A DNA stretch of 7,622 nucleotides from an uncultured Gammaproteobacteria bacterium (GTDB taxonomy: Bacteria > Pseudomonadota > Gammaproteobacteria > Pseudomonadales > Pseudohongiellaceae). Shown here piece by piece: positions 5,200 to 7,622 of this stretch (position 1 is the first letter of the stretch; each line of letters opens with the position of its first letter). The notes beneath the pieces are model-generated. The model saw nothing but the letters and a program-made list of their open reading frames with translations, ran no database searches and was not told the origin of the DNA. Position numbers and translations under genes: made by a program. The stretch is from assembly GCA_903926285.1 (NCBI GenBank), contig CAIYIP010000274.1, forward strand, positions 1 through 7,622, read 5' to 3'.

Positions 5200-6504
5200 C
5201 CAGTTCGGATCACGCAATTCTGCTGACTGCGCATGTGCCGTCAGTCCTTCTGCCCGCGCCAGCACTGAGGTTGGTTGAGCCAATTCTCTTGCAGTAGTTT
5301 CGTTGCAAAAAATCACTGATGAGCGTTTCTGGAAATCATACACACCAAGCGCAGAGGAAAATCTCGCAGTGCCGGAAGTTGGCAGTACATGGCTTGGGCC
5401 TGCACAATAATCTCCGAGCGCCTCTGAAGTGTGGCGTCCCATAAAAATTGCGCCGGCATGACGAATCAAAGGCAACAAGGCCGCGGGGTTTGCAACAGAC
5501 AACTCCACATGCTCTGGCGCAACGAGATTACAAACTTCTGCCGCTTCTGCCAGATCTTCAACTTCTATAATCAAGCCTCTCTTTTCCAGCGAGGCAGTGA
5601 TGATGGCCTTGCGTTCCATGGTCGGCAGCAACCGATTGATACTTGCTTCGACCTTGCTGATAAAAGCGGCATCGGGACATACCAGAATGGATTGTGCATC
5701 CTCGTCATGCTCGGCCTGGGAAAATAAATCCATGGCGATCCAGTCAGGATTGGTGAGGCCATCACAAATCACGAGAATTTCCGAAGGGCCCGCGACCATG
5801 TCGATACCGACCTGGCCGAATACGGCGCGTTTGGCGGTGGCTACGTAGATATTCCCAGGGCCAACAATCTTATCAACTCGCGGAATACTTTTTGTGCCAT
5901 AGGCCAACGCTGCAATAGCCTGTGCACCGCCTATCGTGAACACCTGATCCACTTCAGCAATTGCCAGCGCCGCGAGCACAAGTTCATTCACTATTCCACC
6001 TGGAGTCGGCAGAGTTGCAATTATCTCTTTTACGCCAGCTACGCGCGCCGGGATGGCATCCATCAACACTGTGGAAGGATAAGTCGCTTTGCCTCCGGGC
6101 ACATACATACCAACACAATCAATTGCAGTGATCTGCTGGCCGTAAATTGAGCCATCAGTATCTGTGTACTGCCACGATTCCTGCTTCTGCTTTTCGTGAT
6201 AACGTCGAATACGCTCTGCAGCAGTACGCAGTGCCGCGGCTTGATCGGCTGGCAGAGCAGCCAATGCTTGCTGCAGACGCTCAGGGGCAATTTTCAGTTG
6301 CTGGAAATCAGTTGCATTGAGCTTGTCAAAAGTATTGGTCCAGTGCAGCACAGCATCATCGCCGCGCTGCCGGACATCAGTCAAAATTTCCTGCACACGA
6401 CTGGTAACGCCGGCATCAGACAAATTTTCCCACGCGAGCACTTGTTGCAGTTCGCTGCGGAAATGAACCGCTTTGGCGTTGAGCTTGTGGAGTTTAACTG
6501 TCAT
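5194..6504 (-). CDS. hisD: Histidinol dehydrogenase
   Basis: This 436-aa enzyme carries out the last two steps of histidine synthesis, oxidising L-histidinol to histidinal and then to histidine with two NAD+. It is full length (E. coli HisD has 434 aa). The zinc ligands known from E. coli are all present: Gln263 and His266 in FSQAEHDEDAQ, Asp365 in GDYCAGPSHVLPTSG, and His424 in GLTAHAQ. The catalytic Glu331-His332 pair is seen in APEHVEL. The family signature region IVGPGNIYVATAKR followed by VGIDMVAGPSE (213-242) is intact. The start lies 7 nt after the hisG stop, so the gene is surely in one transcript with murA and hisG. The upstream sequence is unusual: there is no AGGAGG, only CTGAG 6 nt before the ATG, so translation probably depends on coupling to hisG. 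hisC does not follow it. Confidence 0.97.
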   Translation of the reverse strand: MTVKLHKLNAKAVHFRSELQQVLAWENLSDAGVTSRVQEILTDVRQRGDDAVLHWTNTFDKLNATDFQQLKIAPERLQQALAALPADQAAALRTAAERIRRYHEKQKQESWQYTDTDGSIYGQQITAIDCVGMYVPGGKATYPSTVLMDAIPARVAGVKEIIATLPTPGGIVNELVLAALAIAEVDQVFTIGGAQAIAALAYGTKSIPRVDKIVGPGNIYVATAKRAVFGQVGIDMVAGPSEILVICDGLTNPDWIAMDLFSQAEHDEDAQSILVCPDAAFISKVEASINRLLPTMERKAIITASLEKRGLIIEVEDLAEAAEVCNLVAPEHVELSVANPAALLPLIRHAGAIFMGRHTSEALGDYCAGPSHVLPTSGTARFSSALGVYDFQKRSSVIFCNETTARELAQPTSVLARAEGLTAHAQSAELRDPNWK

Positions 6505-6520
6505 GTTGTACTCAGGAGGC
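6505..6520 (-). promoter_or_regulatory. Atypical hisD ribosome-binding region with anti-SD-like CCTCCT
   Basis: Reading the minus strand, the bases before the hisD ATG are GCCTCCTGAGTACAAC. CCTCCT is the core of the 16S rRNA anti-Shine-Dalgarno itself rather than its complement. The only SD-like element is CTGAG, 6 nt from the ATG. The same CTGAG at the same spacing precedes hisG (7178-7182). The hisG stop codon TGA is embedded in this stretch, which favours translational coupling. Confidence 0.45.
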
Positions 6521-7171
6521 AGTACTAGTTTTTTTATTTGCGGTCACTGCTTGCTGCAATCTTTGCAACAACGACTGCACAAGATCGTGTTTTATTTTCA
6601 TTGATGCCCGGTTGACGATAACCCTGGTGCTGACATCGGCTATGTGATCACGCGGCTCAAGGCCATTGGCGCGCAAGGTATTACCGGTATCAACAACATC
6701 AACGATGCAGTCGCACAAGCCCATGAATGGCGCCAGCTCAAGCGCGCCACTGAGTTTGATAATGTCGACCTGGCGACCCTGCTCGTAAAAATAATTCTTC
6801 GCCACATTCACAAATTTGCTGGCTACCCGCAGTCGGGGAGAATCAAGCTTCGCGCCGATTGGCGCCGCTGACATCAAGCGACAACCTGCTATTTCGAGAT
6901 CAAGCGGTTCGTAAAAGCCGCGCGAACCATATTCCATGATCATGTCTTTGCCGGCGATACCAATGTCGGCACTGCCAAGCTCAACATAAGTCGGCACATC
7001 TGAACCTCGGATCACCATCAACTGCACATGGGGAAGATTACAGGCAAAAATAAGTTTGCGACTTTTGAAAATATCTTCCGCAGGCACAATCCCTGCTTGC
7101 TCCAGCAAAGGCAAAACTTCGTCGAGAATGCGCCCTTTGGTAAGCGCAATCACCAGATTCTTGTCAGACAT
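6512..7171 (-). CDS. hisG: ATP phosphoribosyltransferase, short form
   Basis: This 219-aa enzyme catalyses the committed step of histidine synthesis, joining ATP and PRPP to phosphoribosyl-ATP. It is the short form: the catalytic domain ends near 205 and lacks the C-terminal regulatory ACT-like domain of the roughly 300-aa long form. Short HisG normally works as a hetero-octamer with HisZ, a HisS-like subunit that confers histidine feedback; hisZ is not in this window. Visible motifs are the N-terminal ALTKGRILDEVLPLLEQAG, GSADIGIAGKD (67-76), and the PRPP-binding signature ELAPFMGLCDCIVDVVDTGNTL beginning at Glu145, with DVVDTGNT at 158-165. The last residues (KKTSTAS) are a poorly conserved tail. 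The start at 7171 lies 18 nt after the murA stop and is preceded only by a weak CTGAG. Its stop is 7 nt before hisD. Confidence 0.96.
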   Translation of the reverse strand: MSDKNLVIALTKGRILDEVLPLLEQAGIVPAEDIFKSRKLIFACNLPHVQLMVIRGSDVPTYVELGSADIGIAGKDMIMEYGSRGFYEPLDLEIAGCRLMSAAPIGAKLDSPRLRVASKFVNVAKNYFYEQGRQVDIIKLSGALELAPFMGLCDCIVDVVDTGNTLRANGLEPRDHIADVSTRVIVNRASMKIKHDLVQSLLQRLQQAVTANKKTSTAS

Positions 7172-7189
7172 AATCAGCTCAGGGTCAAC

Positions 7190-7622
7190 TCAGGATGGCA
7201 GGCGGCGAATTTTTGCGCCGAGCAATTGCAGTTTTTCTTCAATACATTCGTAACCACGGTCGATGTGATAGATACGATCAACAACCGTTTCATTTTCACA
7301 AACGAGGCCGGCAATGATCAGACTCGCAGATGCGCGTAAATCTGTTGCCATGACAGGCGCGCCCTTCAACACGGAGACGCCACGAAAAATCACCGTGTTG
7401 CCTTCCACCTTCAGATCAGCACCCATCCTGTTCATCTCATGCACGTGCATGAAGCGATTTTCGAAAACTGTTTCCGTGATTGAACCCGAGCCATCCGCTA
7501 TCGCGTTAAGCGCCGTAAATTGCGCCTGCATGTCGGTAGGAAAAGCTGGATAAGGTGCGGTTGTGAGCGACACCGCGCGTGGCCGCTGGCCATGCATGTC
7601 GAGGCTGATCCAGTTTTCACCG
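7190..7622 (-). CDS. murA: UDP-N-acetylglucosamine 1-carboxyvinyltransferase, C-terminal part
   Basis: This is the last 143 or so residues of MurA, which transfers enolpyruvate from PEP to UDP-GlcNAc in the cytoplasm, the first committed step of peptidoglycan synthesis. The frame is open through the window edge, so the N-terminal two thirds, with the catalytic/fosfomycin-target Cys, lie outside. Diagnostic stretches are WISLDMHGQRPRAV, the APYPAFPTDMQAQF segment with the catalytic Asp, ETVFENRFMHVHEMNRMGA, VMATDLRASASL and VVDRIYHIDRGYE, including the Arg residues corresponding to E. coli Arg371 and Arg397. The natural C terminus is reached (LQLLGAKIRRLPS). The internal ATG at 7597 is not the start. 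murA before hisG and hisD is the order found in Pseudomonas-type gammaproteobacteria. Confidence 0.97.
   Translation of the reverse strand, partial: GENWISLDMHGQRPRAVSLTTAPYPAFPTDMQAQFTALNAIADGSGSITETVFENRFMHVHEMNRMGADLKVEGNTVIFRGVSVLKGAPVMATDLRASASLIIAGLVCENETVVDRIYHIDRGYECIEEKLQLLGAKIRRLPS

Noticed and set aside
5194..7622. Frameshift or pseudogene in the murA-hisG-hisD block
   Set aside because: All three frames are intact with every expected active-site residue in view; murA is cut only by the window edge.
1..7622. tRNA, rRNA, riboswitch, CRISPR array or insertion sequence
   Set aside because: Scanned by eye for tandem repeats, transposase motifs and cloverleaf-like segments; nothing supportable was found, and intergenic gaps are nearly all under 150 nt.

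Overview
The window holds nine protein-coding genes, tightly packed on both strands, with no RNA gene, insertion sequence or CRISPR array visible. The genes point to a gammaproteobacterium of the Pseudomonas/Cellvibrio/marine oligotrophic type. Evidence for this is a short-form HisG (219 aa, the form that needs HisZ), a murA-hisG-hisD block beside a DegS/AlgW-type protease, a YciH/SUI1 protein with an N-terminal cysteine cluster, and a DUF1244 protein. The assignment comes from gene content and remembered family sequences, not from a search.

Layout. Positions 46-2622 (+) look like one transcription unit: an NAD(P)-dependent aldehyde dehydrogenase of the succinate-semialdehyde type, a YCII-domain protein 3 nt downstream, and an exported protein of unknown function starting at or just after the YCII stop. 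Positions 2647-3844 (-) run the other way. From 5' to 3' they are a YciH/SUI1 protein, a DUF1244 protein with a strong Shine-Dalgarno, and a ribbon-helix-helix (RHH) protein resembling CopG/BrnA-like antitoxins with no recognisable toxin beside it. The last 31 or so codons of the RHH gene contain two abutting DNA palindromes (2686-2716). A DegS/AlgW-type membrane-anchored HtrA protease (3977-5185, +) diverges from yciH and converges on the last block. That block is murA (C-terminal part only), hisG and hisD, on the minus strand (7622-5194), with gaps of 18 and 7 nt between genes.

Function. The hisG and hisD products carry out the first and the last two reactions of histidine synthesis; murA makes the first committed peptidoglycan precursor. 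The protease is expected to sense misfolded outer-membrane proteins and start regulated proteolysis of an anti-sigma-E factor (RseA/MucA type), which is not in the window. The aldehyde dehydrogenase operon is probably catabolic or detoxifying. hisC, which follows hisD in Pseudomonas, is absent here.

No new defence or mobile system is evident. The parts most worth a second look are the solitary antitoxin-like gene with its palindrome-encoded tail, the ALDH-YCII-exported-protein trio, the altered regulatory loops of the protease, and the ribosome-binding context of hisD, where an anti-Shine-Dalgarno-like CCTCCT sits in place of a normal SD.
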